The notes under the pieces are model-generated. The model was not told the DNA's origin, ran no database searches, and saw only the letters and a program-made list of their open reading frames with translations. A stretch of DNA of 64,000 nt, from positions 43,194 to 107,193 of the forward strand of contig ASZN01000006.1 of the NCBI GenBank assembly GCA_000406005.1, in the 5' to 3' direction. This stretch comes from Candidatus Poribacteria bacterium WGA-3G (GTDB taxonomy: Bacteria > Poribacteria > WGA-4E > WGA-3G). The first letter of the stretch is position 1; the number at the start of each line of letters is the position of its first letter. Both the position numbers and the translations under genes were made by a program. Positions 17,301-24,783 of the stretch are shown piece by piece.

Positions 17301-17896
17301 TCGGTTGTGAGTGGATAGACATCAAGTATGTCGCCTCTTCGTGCAAACTCACCTTTAACTTCTACCAAATCGACGTTTTGGTATCCACTACGTATAAGTG
17401 TCATAGCCACGTCGTCGGGGTCCACTTCGTCCCCGAGTTTAAGTATATGGCAAGCTTCGGCGAAACGTTGTTGCGGCGGGAGTTTGTAAAGCATCGCTTG
17501 CGCCGTGCTAAGAATAATACTTCGCTTTCTCTCTAATAGGCGTTCGAGACACTTCATCCGGTCAATAATAGTGTTTTTAGCAGGCGGTATACCGTTAAAA
17601 ATTTTGCGTTGCCAAGCGGGAAATAAATTGATTTCAGATTGTGAGGCGACAGTAGGTGTCGTATCCAAAGCGGGGTATGCTCGGTAGGTACAAATTTCTT
17701 CCATCATCAGTTCGGCTTCACGTTGCGATGGAAGTAGTATCAAAAAAGACTTTTTGGGGAAATCGTCAATCAGTGTAGCTAAAAAAAATGCCGTTGATGC
17801 ATTCGGCAACCCCCGTAGCCACGGGAGCTTTTTACCGTCTTTGAGACGTGCTACGAGTGTTTGATAATTGTCTGTTTCGCGTAAAATTTCTATCAC
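14393..17896 (-). CDS. mfd: Transcription-repair coupling factor Mfd
   Basis: A 1167-residue full-length Mfd. It has the UvrB-like N-terminal domains (LLPSQREAELMMEEI, GEFARRGDILDVYPL), the CarD/RNA-polymerase interaction domain (LKVGDYVVHVSHGIAVYDG), the RecG-like translocase with Walker A GDVGYGKTE near residue 655 and DEEH near 752, then TATPIPRTL, QLRGRVGR and the C-terminal TRCF domain. Mfd removes stalled RNA polymerase and recruits UvrA. The start is a GTG at 17896 preceded by AAGGA. It leads the minus-strand run mfd - ppiC - ppiC - surA - lptD. Confidence 0.97.
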   Translation of the reverse strand: MIEILRETDNYQTLVARLKDGKKLPWLRGLPNASTAFFLATLIDDFPKKSFLILLPSQREAELMMEEICTYRAYPALDTTPTVASQSEINLFPAWQRKIFNGIPPAKNTIIDRMKCLERLLERKRSIILSTAQAMLYKLPPQQRFAEACHILKLGDEVDPDDVAMTLIRSGYQNVDLVEVKGEFARRGDILDVYPLTTDTPVRIEFFGDEIDAIRAFDVVSQRSTESLKSATLTPLREVLSDDISIDHWQAQIETRIQERATPEFVKTAREITESLTDAETAPYPLQDCQISDTIEAFLPMLIPETALLTDYLPDDVIVCLIEPQWQKREVSQMYEQIQELYDKKLEESSLMVPPDHLLATFETLSTELEQYPVISASLAPPHEVTESKLTPLHFEMKPLTLPSGNYQAIINEIKRLAKAGKQIHLFCETPKQAKRVTEILAERELFTSDIDISVGAIGAGFLNAQLNLIVISEDELFGNRQHRPVRRRPTTDGSPILSLIDLKVGDYVVHVSHGIAVYDGIRRLAIDGKSQDYLILKYSNHDTLYVPTYQVDLVQKYVGGKDRGYRPRVDRLGGISWNQRKGRVKESIQQMADELLKLYATRQSRKGYGFPEEVPWQTEFEALFPYQETDDQLQAIEDVKADMESERPMDRLICGDVGYGKTEVALRAAFKAVMSEKQVAVLVPTTILALQHYDTFEKRFQALPVRIEMLNRFRTPKEIKQVKEGLTNGTVDIVIGTHSLLSKTVVFNDLGLLIVDEEHRFGVKHKEKIKQFKETIDVLTLTATPIPRTLHMSIVGIRDFSVINTPPADRLPIQTYVMPYDTDVIKEAITAELARDGQVFFVHNRVENIHNIALTLQQLLPDARIAIAHGQMPERELETVMLEFVRHKHDILVCTMIIESGLDIPNVNTILINRADALGLAQLYQLRGRVGRATTQAYGYLFYPPDRAITEGAQKRLRVIEEFTDLGSGFKIALRDLEIRGTGNILGPEQHGHIVTVGYELYCQLLEEAVLALKGEKVEETLETRISVPVEAYLPDDYVPDSRQKVAIYKKIAGLKDSSALDELRAELRDRYGAIPEPTEMLLEIASIKQLSQNLGIEAIAAGKEQIKVTFNEQKSKINVKKLVDIIHKNDDLQLQPPAQLIIRMPRMTGVNMLAELQQTLRLFVE

Positions 17897-17969
17897 TACA
17901 AGTTCCTTGATGAGCCTTTGGAAGTCCTTAGGACTGCACGTTTTTTGTCTGTTTTTATATAATATGCAC

Positions 17970-18032
17970 TACGAGCGGGGTTCCAAACCCTGAAGGAAAC
18001 ACCCCAGCAAAAACCCTGCAATGGGGGTTGTG
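17970..18032. repeat. Dispersed intergenic repeat (family 2)
   Basis: Carries gagcggggttccaaaccc followed by gaaggaaacaccccagcaaa and aaccctgcaatggg. It is nearly identical in its second half to the copy at about 38108-38165. Confidence 0.75.
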
Positions 18033-18064
18033 TAAATCCTAATGGCTACAAAATGGTTATCGTT

Positions 18065-18829
18065 TTAATTTTCGGGCTCAATTTTTGTTAGGGTCGCTAT
18101 TAATCCGCCTAATTTATTTACCTGAATTTTGACAGGTAACCGTCTTTCATCGTCTGTAACCCAGAAGCGATCCCCTTCAGAGGTCCGCAAGACGAGGGTT
18201 CTAACATGTCCTAAAACCTTACTTTTAATGAATTCCCTGCGCTCAACGGTCAGCGTAGCCTTATGTACTTTTCCTTTAGCGAGTAGCGGAAAGAAATAGG
18301 TTCTACCGAGTGCGAGTTGTTTAGAACGCAAAAAGGAGATGATTGATAACTCATCTTGTGTACCGGGCGGTATTTCTAAAGTTTTTGCCTCACGTTTTTG
18401 AGGTGATTTCGATTTGGGACGAGAGACCTTTTCATATTCTGCCTGACCGTTACGGAAATCGATTTTCACAGTCGCCCGGTATCCTCGATCTTTTAATCGA
18501 TTCTGAAAACGGACGGGTGAGCGTGTCACCGGATTAAAATAGGTTTCCGACTGATTTTGGAAACTGTAGACTCTGAATAGGGCACGCGTCCGCATTTGAG
18601 ACTGGATATGATAAACGTCTTCTCCATTAACGGATGCCTGCTTGACGATCCAGTCTGTCCGTTTTCCAGCTGGGACTTTTTTCCACGTAATACTATAGGT
18701 TAATTTTTCACCGACTTTTAATGGGTTAGGCGCGACGTTCTTCGTTTCAACAAGGGATGTCTCGTTGGCGCTCAGGACAATACCGGCTACCAAAAACAGC
18801 GTAAAGATTAGACGCTTTGCATAATGCAC
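18065..18829 (-). CDS. DUF3108 domain-containing secreted protein
   Basis: About 254 residues. A signal peptide (HYAKRLIFTLFLVAGIVLSA) is followed by the DUF3108 pattern: PLKVGEKLTYSITWKKVPAG, IQSQMRTRALFRVYSF, GTQDELSIISFLRSKQLALG and DDERRLPVKIQV. These are periplasmic or surface beta-rich proteins of unknown role, common in Gram-negative bacteria. The preferred start is the GTG at 18829, with GAGG 8 nt upstream and the signal immediately after; the ATG at 18865 lacks a ribosome site. It is followed downstream by the family 2 repeat and mfd. Confidence 0.8.
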   Translation of the reverse strand: MHYAKRLIFTLFLVAGIVLSANETSLVETKNVAPNPLKVGEKLTYSITWKKVPAGKRTDWIVKQASVNGEDVYHIQSQMRTRALFRVYSFQNQSETYFNPVTRSPVRFQNRLKDRGYRATVKIDFRNGQAEYEKVSRPKSKSPQKREAKTLEIPPGTQDELSIISFLRSKQLALGRTYFFPLLAKGKVHKATLTVERREFIKSKVLGHVRTLVLRTSEGDRFWVTDDERRLPVKIQVNKLGGLIATLTKIEPEN

Positions 18830-18883
18830 TTTTTTGTCCTCACGATTGATCCTGAAGCCGAGCATTTTATCCGCGTCAGGTAT

Positions 18884-19549
18884 TTAGAATCTATGTGTGA
18901 AAACGAGAGACTGATAACCACTATCAGTTTGTTGCATTTGCACGGAAAATCTTTGACTATTATAGGCTTCTGCGGTTTTTGGTGCGTCAAGGATATTCCA
19001 GACATGGATTCCGATCCCCGCTGCGAGGAAGATACCGCTGAAAAACGTGTGATTCCGCATACGAGTCTGCCCTTGCTCATAGCTCAAGAATTCACCCGTC
19101 CGTCCATCTTGGAATCCTGTCTGAAACACGCTCTGTTCGTTATAATGTAGGGCGCGAGCGATATTATACCCAGCGAGGGCAAAGGTGGTCAGTTCAGCGG
19201 TGAGGAATAGTGTCGCTTTTGTGTAATTACCAGCGTAAGCCTGTCCGAGTCCGGGCATATAAGTCGAGAGCTGCTGTGCTTTCTGGATATCAAGTTCCGG
19301 ATAGTACCGCTCTGAATGGGGTCGAAACAGTGAATAATTCGGTTCCGTTTTAGGTTCTTCAACATATCCGGGAACAAACGGCAACGGTTTCGAGGTAGCA
19401 GTTTCGGATTCCGTATTTATATTCGTATCCGTTTCAGGTGTTTCGGTTTGCGCGATTACGCCGGTGTAACCTGTCGTAAAAATAATAACAAAGGTAAGTA
19501 GTATGCCGAACAGAGGCGGCATCACTGCCGCCTCTCTGCTTTTTTCCAT
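18884..19549 (-). CDS. DUF5683-like membrane protein
   Basis: About 221 residues with a hydrophobic signal (PPLFGILLTFVIIFTTGYTG), a Thr/Glu-rich linker and a membrane-associated module starting STYMPGLGQAYAGNYTKATLF, which matches the P-G-L-G-Q-x-Y-x-G-x-x-x-K-A pattern of DUF5683-type proteins. Further hydrophobic stretches are TAELTTFALAGYNI and FFSGIFLAAGIGIHVW. The start is the ATG at 19549, preceded by AAGGAG with 7-nt spacing; an earlier TTG overlapping the upstream gene is unlikely. Function unknown. Confidence 0.7.
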   Translation of the reverse strand: MEKSREAAVMPPLFGILLTFVIIFTTGYTGVIAQTETPETDTNINTESETATSKPLPFVPGYVEEPKTEPNYSLFRPHSERYYPELDIQKAQQLSTYMPGLGQAYAGNYTKATLFLTAELTTFALAGYNIARALHYNEQSVFQTGFQDGRTGEFLSYEQGQTRMRNHTFFSGIFLAAGIGIHVWNILDAPKTAEAYNSQRFSVQMQQTDSGYQSLVFTHRF

Positions 19550-19563
19550 TAATTTACTCCTTA

Positions 19564-20361
19564 TCAATGACGGTTAAGAGAGGGTGCCAATTGGACGTTT
19601 TCCGGATCCGTCTGGTATGCCCAATCGAAAACGGCTCCATCTTCATAAAGTTCGCGAACCTGAATCTTTGCGAAGTTTCCATCAGGTGTGAAAAGCGCAT
19701 AGATGTGTCCTTCAATGAGTTCAACGAATAGCGAAGTATATCCGATTTCTGGTACAACGTCAACCGATTCAAAGTTCTCGTGATACCCTAAATCTTGCAT
19801 GAGTGTTTCATTATCCGAATAGAGATAGGTAACATGAACTTCGGTATCAAATCCGAAGTATATATCGGTTGCCGGTGTATCCCAGGGGATACTTCCTTTT
19901 TCGGGTCGTGAGAAATCGAAGCCGCTTCTTCCTGGAAAAATATTATAGTCATCAAGCGTTATATTTCGTCCTTCTGGCCGCGGCGTATCCCAGGCATCTT
20001 CAGGACTGAGTTCGCTCTCATTGTCGTGAATGTCATAAGCGGAGACGGCGTAGTAGTAGGTTTCGCCGTTTCGTACACTTGTATCTGTATAATGGGTTGT
20101 GTTTTCCGGAACATCTGCGAGATTATCAAAGTTGATGCCGTCTCGTCCGCGCCACACCTGATAGCCTGCAAGATCAAATTCGCCGTTAGGGTACCATTCG
20201 ATGATAACTTCCTCGTCGCCAGTGATGGTTTTGACCCCGCGTGGCACGGCGGGGGGTTCATTATCTCTATCGTCAGTGGTATCGATGTAACAGCCACTGA
20301 TACCACCAAATAGTGTGGCAATCAGCAGGATTGTGAGTATTCTATTGATTTTGGACAACAT
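19564..20361 (-). CDS. Fibronectin type III domain lipoprotein
   Basis: About 265 residues. The ATG at 20361 follows GGAGG by 10 nt and opens a lipoprotein signal (ILTILLIATLFGGISGC) with lipobox ISGC. A fibronectin type III domain follows (PPAVPRGVKTITGDEEVIIEW to TYYYAVSAYD), then an approximately 130-residue C-terminal part with no recognised family. It is probably a surface or periplasmic lipid-anchored protein. It sits directly upstream of the DUF5683-like and DUF3108 genes and may share their transcript. Confidence 0.75.
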   Translation of the reverse strand: MLSKINRILTILLIATLFGGISGCYIDTTDDRDNEPPAVPRGVKTITGDEEVIIEWYPNGEFDLAGYQVWRGRDGINFDNLADVPENTTHYTDTSVRNGETYYYAVSAYDIHDNESELSPEDAWDTPRPEGRNITLDDYNIFPGRSGFDFSRPEKGSIPWDTPATDIYFGFDTEVHVTYLYSDNETLMQDLGYHENFESVDVVPEIGYTSLFVELIEGHIYALFTPDGNFAKIQVRELYEDGAVFDWAYQTDPENVQLAPSLNRH

Positions 20362-20518
20362 GTGTCTGTAGCCTCCAGCGTTTAAGTATAATTTAAACAC
20401 TTTAACGGATGTGTCCATAAAAATGTTGACATACGCATCATTTAAAATATTATCACAATAGCCGTGTGAATGCAAGAGAAAAATTTTTGTGGAGGTCGGC
20501 ACCAAAAATGTAGTTTCC

Positions 20519-20547
20519 TTGACATCTTTTCAGGTTTACGGTATACT
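20519..20547 (+). promoter_or_regulatory. Sigma-70-type promoter for the Uma2 gene
   Basis: TTGACA at 20519-20524 and TATACT at 20542-20547 are separated by exactly 17 bp, and the start codon follows 35 bp after the -10 box. This is the cleanest promoter seen in the window. Confidence 0.8.
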
Positions 20548-20581
20548 GCAAATTGTCATTCCAACATTACTGGAGGAAATC

Positions 20582-21193
20582 ATGGCTACTCTGGCAGTCC
20601 AAACACGCCTTACGCCTGAAGAATACATCTCTTTTCAACGCAAAGCACTTCCAGACGCAGAAATAATCAGACACGAATACATAAATGGTGAGTTAATTGC
20701 GATGTCCGGTGCGAGTCGCGCCCATAACCTGATTACCATTAACATATCTACTGCACTCCATTCCCGTCTAAGAGGCACCAGATGTGAAACTTACGCGAAC
20801 GAGATGCGCGTTAGTACACCTACTACAACCTCCTATTTCTACCCAGATGTCGTTGTTGTTTGTGAAGAACCGCGTTTTGAAGATGATGTTTTTGACACAC
20901 TTCTCAACCCCATTATCTTGGTAGAGGTGCTTTCACCTTCAACTGAAGTTTATGATCGACGCGAAAAATTCGCACACTACCGACAACTTCCATCATTGCA
21001 GGAATACGTCCTCGTCGCCCAAAATAAGGTTCTTATAGAACACTACCGCCGCCAAGAGAAACAGGAAAACGCGTCAATTGGACAGCAGGATTGGATTTTC
21101 ACCGATTTCCAAGAGATTGAAGAAATTTTACCACTCACCTCCATCCAATGTGAACTACCCTTGCAGGAAATCTACGAACGCGTCACAGTATAG
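20582..21193 (+). CDS. Uma2 family endonuclease-like protein
   Basis: A 203-residue PD-(D/E)XK-fold protein of the Uma2 family (formerly DUF820), abundant in cyanobacteria and Poribacteria. It has RLTPEEYISFQRK, RHEYINGELIAMSGASRAHN, the catalytic Asp in YFYPDVVVV, and VEVLSPSTEVYDRREKFAHY with the E-x-L-S motif. Biochemical function is undefined; a nuclease role is assumed from the fold. The ATG at 20582 follows GGAGG, and a near-consensus promoter lies just upstream. SixA follows after 9 nt. Confidence 0.9.
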   Translation: MATLAVQTRLTPEEYISFQRKALPDAEIIRHEYINGELIAMSGASRAHNLITINISTALHSRLRGTRCETYANEMRVSTPTTTSYFYPDVVVVCEEPRFEDDVFDTLLNPIILVEVLSPSTEVYDRREKFAHYRQLPSLQEYVLVAQNKVLIEHYRRQEKQENASIGQQDWIFTDFQEIEEILPLTSIQCELPLQEIYERVTV

Positions 21194-21202
21194 GGAGACA
21201 CG

Positions 21203-21700
21203 ATGAAAACACTTCTTATCATGCGACATGCGAAATCGAGTTGGAATCATCCAGAGCTCTCCGATTATGAGCGTCCACTCAATAAGCGCGGCAAACGCGA
21301 TGCCCCGCGTATGGGTGAACACTTACATCAGACGGGTTTGGTTCCTGATCGGATTCTGACTTCATCGGCAAATCGGGCGCGAAAGACGGCGAGTCGCGTC
21401 GCGAAATCGTGCGGTTATACACGAAAAGTGAAAAAATTAGATGCACTTTACGATACTGTCCCAGGGGTCTACTTTGACATATTACACGGACTGCAAGAGA
21501 AATATCAAAGCGTTATGGTTGTTGGACACAATCCGACGATGGAACAACTCGTGAACCGTCTGACAGGAGAAATAAAACGGATGCCAACAGCGGCAATTGC
21601 ACACATTGAACTTCCAATCCAACGGTGGAACGCACTCGCCTTAGACACAGAAGGGACTTTAGTGAACTTATGGACTCCCAAAACACTTTTCTCCGATTAA
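21203..21700 (+). CDS. sixA: SixA-type phosphohistidine phosphatase
   Basis: A 165-residue histidine-phosphatase superfamily protein. It has the catalytic RHAKSSW near residue 8, RPLNKRGKRDAPRMG, LTSSANRARKTA and VGHNPTME with the second catalytic His. SixA removes phosphate from histidine phosphotransfer domains or, in some bacteria, from the PTS. GGGAG precedes the ATG. The 3' end overlaps the next secreted-protein gene by about 31 nt. Confidence 0.9.
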   Translation: MKTLLIMRHAKSSWNHPELSDYERPLNKRGKRDAPRMGEHLHQTGLVPDRILTSSANRARKTASRVAKSCGYTRKVKKLDALYDTVPGVYFDILHGLQEKYQSVMVVGHNPTMEQLVNRLTGEIKRMPTAAIAHIELPIQRWNALALDTEGTLVNLWTPKTLFSD

Positions 21701-23064
21701 TCAGACTGTTGACAATATTAACATCTATCCTGTTTCTCTGCGCTTGTGTTCTACTCAGCACAGTATTCGCGGAGATTCCGGTTTCAACGGCTGTGGACGG
21801 TCAATTCCTCCCGTGGGTTGTAGATGATGGTGAGGAAGGTGTCGTCGTGATGTGGGAAGATTATCGGACTGGAAAGGATTGGGATGTCTATGCGCAGCGC
21901 GTTGATGGCACGGGAGAAGCCGTTTGGGAACACAACGGTATCGCAGTATGTACAGCAGACAGAAATCAACGCCGTTTACGGATGATCCGACACGACAAAC
22001 ACGCAATCGTCGTCTGGAACGATAGACGCGACCGAAGCAACTGGGATATTTATGCGCAAGCGGTAACGCTCGATGGCGAGATTCTCTGGCAAACAGGCGG
22101 TGTTCCAATCTGCACCAATACTGCGGATCAATCCACACAGGCGATTTTGAGCGATGGTGAGGGTGGTGCTATCTTTGTTTGGGAAGATGAACGTCGAAAT
22201 TCTGAATTTCAAGACCTTTATATCCAAAGGATTCGTGCCACAGGCGAGCCGATGTGGGAACCTAACGGCATTCCGGTATTTCCATCGGAATCGCTACAGA
22301 GCGACCCTATTTTGGTTGCAGATGGGATGGGTGGCTTCTATGTGGTGTGGTGGGATGTTATCGGCTACGATGCGTGGCATATCATGGCGTATCGGTTGCG
22401 TTTAGATGCGACACCGTTCTGGGACGCGCCGCTTCTTATTTCCCCAGCAGACGGTATGCAAGGTGAACCGCGTGTGATCTCTGATGGCGAAGGCGGTCTT
22501 ATCGTTTTGTGGCAGGTATATGAAAACTTCATCAACGATCAGCTCTATGCACAGCGGATTTCTGCTGATGGTGATAAACTATGGCAGGAAACGGGTGTGC
22601 CAATCTGTACTGCCGAAGGTATCCAGAAGCACGCCTCGGTCATCGGCGATGGGAACGGTGGATTTATCACAGTCTGGAGAGATGAACGCGATATCTATTC
22701 GGATCTGTATATGCAGCATGTCCGATCGGATGGAACGATAGTCTGGGAGAAAGACGGTATCCCGCTTTGCACAGCGGGTGGGCATCAGGACAAACCCTCT
22801 ATTATCATGACCGAGAAGGGGCAATTTTTCGTGGCGTGGTTGGACTATCGAGAAGACTTCGGTGAGGAGAGCCGCGACGCTATCTATGGGCAGCGCATTG
22901 ATTTAGAAGGCAAACCGTTGTGGGACAGGGACGGGGTGGCTATCTCTGCAAGCAGTGGGGAACATTACCCGCCGTTTGTGGTCTCTGTCGGACACGGGAG
23001 ATGGGTGGTTGTCTGGAGCAATACGCAGGAAGACAACGGTAACGTTTATCTCAAGCGGTTTTAG
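21670..23064 (+). CDS. Secreted repeat protein, predicted beta-propeller
   Basis: About 464 residues with an N-terminal signal (LLTILTSILFLCACVLLS) followed by seven full and one closing copy of an approximately 50-residue repeat with the pattern V-x-W-x-D-x-R ... D-x-Y-x-Q-R-[IV] ... G-x-x-x-W-x-x-x-G-[IV]-x-[IV]-C, for example VVVMWEDYRTG and DVYAQRVDGTG. The repeat count fits a seven- or eight-bladed propeller. No enzyme motif is seen. The start at 21670 lies inside the end of sixA, so translation is probably coupled. Confidence 0.75.
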   Translation: MDSQNTFLRLIRLLTILTSILFLCACVLLSTVFAEIPVSTAVDGQFLPWVVDDGEEGVVVMWEDYRTGKDWDVYAQRVDGTGEAVWEHNGIAVCTADRNQRRLRMIRHDKHAIVVWNDRRDRSNWDIYAQAVTLDGEILWQTGGVPICTNTADQSTQAILSDGEGGAIFVWEDERRNSEFQDLYIQRIRATGEPMWEPNGIPVFPSESLQSDPILVADGMGGFYVVWWDVIGYDAWHIMAYRLRLDATPFWDAPLLISPADGMQGEPRVISDGEGGLIVLWQVYENFINDQLYAQRISADGDKLWQETGVPICTAEGIQKHASVIGDGNGGFITVWRDERDIYSDLYMQHVRSDGTIVWEKDGIPLCTAGGHQDKPSIIMTEKGQFFVAWLDYREDFGEESRDAIYGQRIDLEGKPLWDRDGVAISASSGEHYPPFVVSVGHGRWVVVWSNTQEDNGNVYLKRF

Positions 23065-23108
23065 AGCGTTCGTTACATCGCTGCCCAAACACAGGGAAGC
23101 GGAATAGT

Positions 23109-24710
23109 TTAGGCAACGGGCGTGGAAGGACGTTCTTGTACGACGGGGATAACGTAGCTCCGAATTGTTAAATCTTGTAAGGTTTGCGTTTCTACTTGAG
23201 GTTCGGGGTTATTGCGATGATCAAATACCACGTAATATCCCTCCTTCACATCTTCTATAGTGAGATACTTCGCGAGTTGCGCTTTACCTGCCTCATAGAG
23301 CAGATCGCCTTCCCAAATTTTTGTTTCAACAATATACTTGCAGGCGTTGTGGAGAATGAGGAGATCCATCCTGCCGCGCCCTGTTTGGACTTCAAGGTAC
23401 ATGTTCCCGCCGATGATGCGAACAAACTGGTCGAGATAGGCAAAAAGGAGATACTGTCCGACATACTCGTGTGGCGTGTCTGGGATTTGCAGTATCCTGA
23501 AACCTGCGCGGGCGATGAAATCCTTGAAGTTGTCCAGGAGGGCTTGCATGTGAATGTGTCCATCGGGTGTAAGGTAATCGCGAAATCCGGCGCGAGTGTT
23601 TTCCGGGAGGTACTCCCGCTCTAAGCCGTTAATAGGCTGCTTGAATGCCCGCATGATACGGAATTGATAGATTGGGTTAACAATCTTACACAGTCCACCG
23701 GTATCTTCCGCAATAACGCCATACGTAACGAGCTGGCTGATAACTTCATTGTCCAAGTTGAAAGCCACACCCTTATCGTAAGATGTGATCTCCATCAGGA
23801 TCCTTTCAAAGCGCGGGTCTCTGCGGATATTGGTCAGGAGGTGCTGGATGTTGCGATTTTGTTCACGAAGGAGCTGCGTGTGCGCGTTTGAGAAATGTTC
23901 CATTGTGATCGGATCGGTCTTTGGAATTTCGAGTTCTCCTGTGAGGATTTGGGCGAATCGGTTGACGAGAAAGGGTTGTCCGGCAGTCTGTTTGTGAAGA
24001 CTTTCGATGACTTCGGGAGCGAAGACTTGCCCAACTGCGTCTGTATATTGCCCAAGCAGTTCACGCACCTGTTCAAGCGTGAAATTAGTCAAGGCAAACT
24101 CGTCATGAATATTGAAAGGAGAAACCGAGCGGTCGTAGTCAAGTTGGGCTATGCTCTTGATTCCGACGATACCGACGCTGTGTGGACACTGCGAAGTCCT
24201 ACGAGTGAGGTAGATGCGACGTAGCGAATGAAGGAAACCTCTCACAGCAGTTTTGGGAATGCCATCAAACTCGTCAATGACAACAACAAACTTTTGGTTA
24301 CCAAGCAAATTCGATAGATGTTGGAAAAACCTTAGCATCGACAGATGATCAGTTATCTCTGCGGTGTCCAAGAACTCCATGAACGCTTCAGGAGGCGTGT
24401 TTCCACGTTTTTGGAAATTGTATACTATCTGCTCGCGAATATCTTCAGTGAAGTTTGCATAAAAATCGTCTATGTCCACACCTTCGTATGCCTCAAAGTT
24501 AAGTTCGATAGGGAAATAAGTTGGGGCCTCGGCGACAAGCATATCAAGTGCAAATTGAAAAAAGGTAGTTTTGCCGGTTTGGCGCGGTGCGAAGATGACA
24601 AGGTATTTTCCCTGTTTGATACGATCAATAAAGTCGGTGAGTTCAGCGGTCCGGCTGACAATATAGTTTTTCTCGGGGGACACGGGCCCTTCGGTTCCAA
24701 ACGTTTTCAT
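23109..24710 (-). CDS. AAA ATPase with C-terminal PD-(D/E)XK nuclease-like domain
   Basis: About 533 residues. The N-terminal AAA domain has RTAELTDFIDRIKQGKYLVI, Walker A APRQTGKTTF at about residues 41-50, and Walker B KFVVVIDEFDG. The C-terminal part carries GRGRMDLLIL (about 445) and YIVETKIWEG (about 461), the D...E-x-K core of the PD-(D/E)XK domain that ends many proteins of this class. The role is unknown; they are frequent in genomes rich in mobile DNA. The start is the ATG at 24710, after GAGG with 6-nt spacing. It lies 70 nt downstream of the Rad50-like gene. Confidence 0.85.
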   Translation of the reverse strand: MKTFGTEGPVSPEKNYIVSRTAELTDFIDRIKQGKYLVIFAPRQTGKTTFFQFALDMLVAEAPTYFPIELNFEAYEGVDIDDFYANFTEDIREQIVYNFQKRGNTPPEAFMEFLDTAEITDHLSMLRFFQHLSNLLGNQKFVVVIDEFDGIPKTAVRGFLHSLRRIYLTRRTSQCPHSVGIVGIKSIAQLDYDRSVSPFNIHDEFALTNFTLEQVRELLGQYTDAVGQVFAPEVIESLHKQTAGQPFLVNRFAQILTGELEIPKTDPITMEHFSNAHTQLLREQNRNIQHLLTNIRRDPRFERILMEITSYDKGVAFNLDNEVISQLVTYGVIAEDTGGLCKIVNPIYQFRIMRAFKQPINGLEREYLPENTRAGFRDYLTPDGHIHMQALLDNFKDFIARAGFRILQIPDTPHEYVGQYLLFAYLDQFVRIIGGNMYLEVQTGRGRMDLLILHNACKYIVETKIWEGDLLYEAGKAQLAKYLTIEDVKEGYYVVFDHRNNPEPQVETQTLQDLTIRSYVIPVVQERPSTPVA

Positions 24711-24783
24711 CGTTTTCCTCATCAGTGGCGTAATTAGCGTTAAGTGTATCCTATTGAGAAAACAGAGTCAAATTTCCATTTCT

